In this document: in pieces, positions 6,091 to 7,109 of the stretch
How the letters are laid out: each line of letters begins with the position of its first letter
Numbering within the stretch: the first letter of the stretch is position 1
DNA from: Planctomycetota bacterium
GTDB taxonomy: Bacteria > Planctomycetota > Phycisphaerae > FEN-1346
DNA: 7,109 bases
NCBI GenBank assembly: GCA_026387055.1
Contig: JAPLML010000287.1
Location: 1 to 7,109 of the forward strand
Direction of reading: 5' to 3'
The notes under the pieces: model-generated
What the model was told of the DNA's origin: nothing
Seen by the model: only the letters and a program-made list of their open reading frames with translations
The model's database searches: none
Program-made: the position numbers and the translations under genes

Positions 6091-6214
6091 CGGTGCGGCC
6101 GGAATGAGGCGCCACGGCAACACCCCTCGGGGGACACGAGCTTATTCTGGCACTCTCCCCCATGGCTGCCCCAGAGCGGCGGACCCGCGTGTCCAATGTG
6201 GCCCCCGCGTTCGT

Positions 6215-7109
6215 CTAGTACTCCGGGTCCCAGGGAAGGCGCTGCCAGTTCGGGGGGAACGGCTCCAGCTTTGTCGCCGGGATGACCCCGACGGCTTGCC
6301 TCATGGTCTTGACCCGGGACCGGAAGCCAGCAGCGGCGTTGACGGCTGCCGCTATGTCGCCCTGTGGGGTCGTGAAATCCGCCCTGTTCTTACACCCCAC
6401 ATGGTCCTTGACCAAGTCAACAAGGATTCTGTCCATCGCGTCGACGACATCCCACTTCTGACTGGAGTTCGCCAGGTTGATTGGGGTGTTGGCTACCAAT
6501 GCCGCCCCGGCATTCGCCACAAACTCGTTCTTGGTTCCGTACAGGCCGTGCACCAACTCTTCGGCGATCGTGTGTGCTGATCCCTGAATGCGCAGAGGGT
6601 CACCCGGTTGCCACTGCGCCCCAAAGGTTGTCGGGACCACATAGTATCGAGTGCCGTCTTTGGTCGCGGCCTGGCGTTCGCTTCTTGCCCACTCACCCAC
6701 GGGGCCGTTGGCCCCAAACCTGAGGAAGAGATTGCAGGCAGGCAAGTGCTTATAGTAGCAGCAGCAGAAGCCGCGCGTGGGCCAGGAATCCCCGGCCGTG
6801 GGCCGAAACTCCTGCTTTACCGAAATGGCGATGTCTCCGTTCGTATCAGGCTTGAACTCGAGACATGGGCACATCTGGCTCATTGTGTTGGTCAGGTCCC
6901 TAGTTAGGGGCTCGACGGGATGCACCAGATCCCCGACTATCCTGAACCGGTGTCTCCCAATGTCCGGTAGCTTGTCAGGAATTTGTTGGTACTGCAGAAG
7001 ACCACTCCAGTCCACGCAACCCGCCGGGGAACTCATGGCGTATTCGTACAACCCCATTCCATCCACATGCCCCGCCGGATCCCGCTCAATCCACCGCCCC
7101 AGCGTCGGG
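6215..7109 (-). CDS. RHS-repeat protein, C-terminal end with unrecognised toxin-like domain (partial)
   Basis: The gene runs off the right edge; 297 residues are visible from the first whole codon at 7108. Residues 1-36 are the end of the RHS-associated core: GRWIERDPAGH, then GLYEY, then SSPAG and VDWSG, matching the usual GRW-x-DP...NLY-Y...NP...D--G pattern. RHS proteins form a secreted shell that encapsulates a variable C-terminal effector. Here about 260 residues follow the core. They include a cysteine-rich patch (GFCCCYYKHLPAC, about 113-125) and HTIAEELVH (179-187) with NEFVAN downstream (194-199). That layout recalls a zinc metallopeptidase helix with a later Glu ligand, but the first His of HExxH is Glu (EELVH). 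The stop TAG is at 6217-6215. A start at 7066 would split the RHS motif, so the frame must continue upstream. Toxin activity is inferred from the architecture. Confidence 0.85.
   Translation of the reverse strand, partial: PTLGRWIERDPAGHVDGMGLYEYAMSSPAGCVDWSGLLQYQQIPDKLPDIGRHRFRIVGDLVHPVEPLTRDLTNTMSQMCPCLEFKPDTNGDIAISVKQEFRPTAGDSWPTRGFCCCYYKHLPACNLFLRFGANGPVGEWARSERQAATKDGTRYYVVPTTFGAQWQPGDPLRIQGSAHTIAEELVHGLYGTKNEFVANAGAALVANTPINLANSSQKWDVVDAMDRILVDLVKDHVGCKNRADFTTPQGDIAAAVNAAAGFRSRVKTMRQAVGVIPATKLEPFPPNWQRLPWDPEY

Noticed and set aside
6133..6147. Short CCCC/GGGG hairpin between the RHS and lipoprotein genes as a terminator
   Set aside because: The stem is only about 4 bp with a tiny loop and no T-tract on either strand.
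1..7109. CRISPR array
   Set aside because: The only repeats are two 24-bp copies 264 bp apart and short 10-bp units without regular spacers.

Overview
The window reads as a GC-rich bacterial chromosome fragment, most likely from a planctomycete or a close PVC-superphylum relative. The main reason is the pair at its centre: an ECF sigma factor of the type that begins with a 'TTRWSIVLAA' motif, followed by a large Ser/Thr kinase with an N-terminal zinc ribbon and a polytopic membrane C-terminus. Such pairs are abundant in Planctomycetota and Verrucomicrobia. This assignment is inference from gene content, since no rRNA or marker gene is present. Every gene I can support lies on the minus strand, so transcription runs from base 7109 towards base 1.

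Upstream segment (about 5182-7109). The window opens inside the 3' end of an RHS-repeat gene. The last residues of the RHS core (GRWIERDP...LYEY...SSPAG..DWSG) are followed by an unrecognised C-terminal domain of about 260 residues, the layout of a polymorphic toxin. It contains a zincin-like but imperfect motif, HTIAEELVH. A lipoprotein-like gene of 280 residues follows in the same direction and could encode the cognate immunity or an accessory protein.

Middle segment (about 4357-5181). About 825 bases carry no convincing gene. They hold the 3' part of a tRNA with a CAU anticodon (anticodon arm, T arm and 3' acceptor strand, but no D arm or 5' acceptor strand), a perfect 24-bp direct repeat on either side of it, and a run of four 10-bp TTGTC-type units beside it. 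This looks like an attachment-site remnant of an integrated element, but no integrase is visible.

Downstream segment (1-4356). The ECF sigma gene appears to start from a leaderless extended -10 promoter. It is followed after 77 nt by the kinase, then by a small two-helix membrane protein whose open frame overlaps the kinase stop, and finally by the 5' part of an exported, lipoprotein-like gene cut by the window edge. The sigma factor and kinase probably form a signalling unit. The kinase would sense an envelope or extracytoplasmic signal through its unrecognised 190-residue domain between the last two membrane segments.
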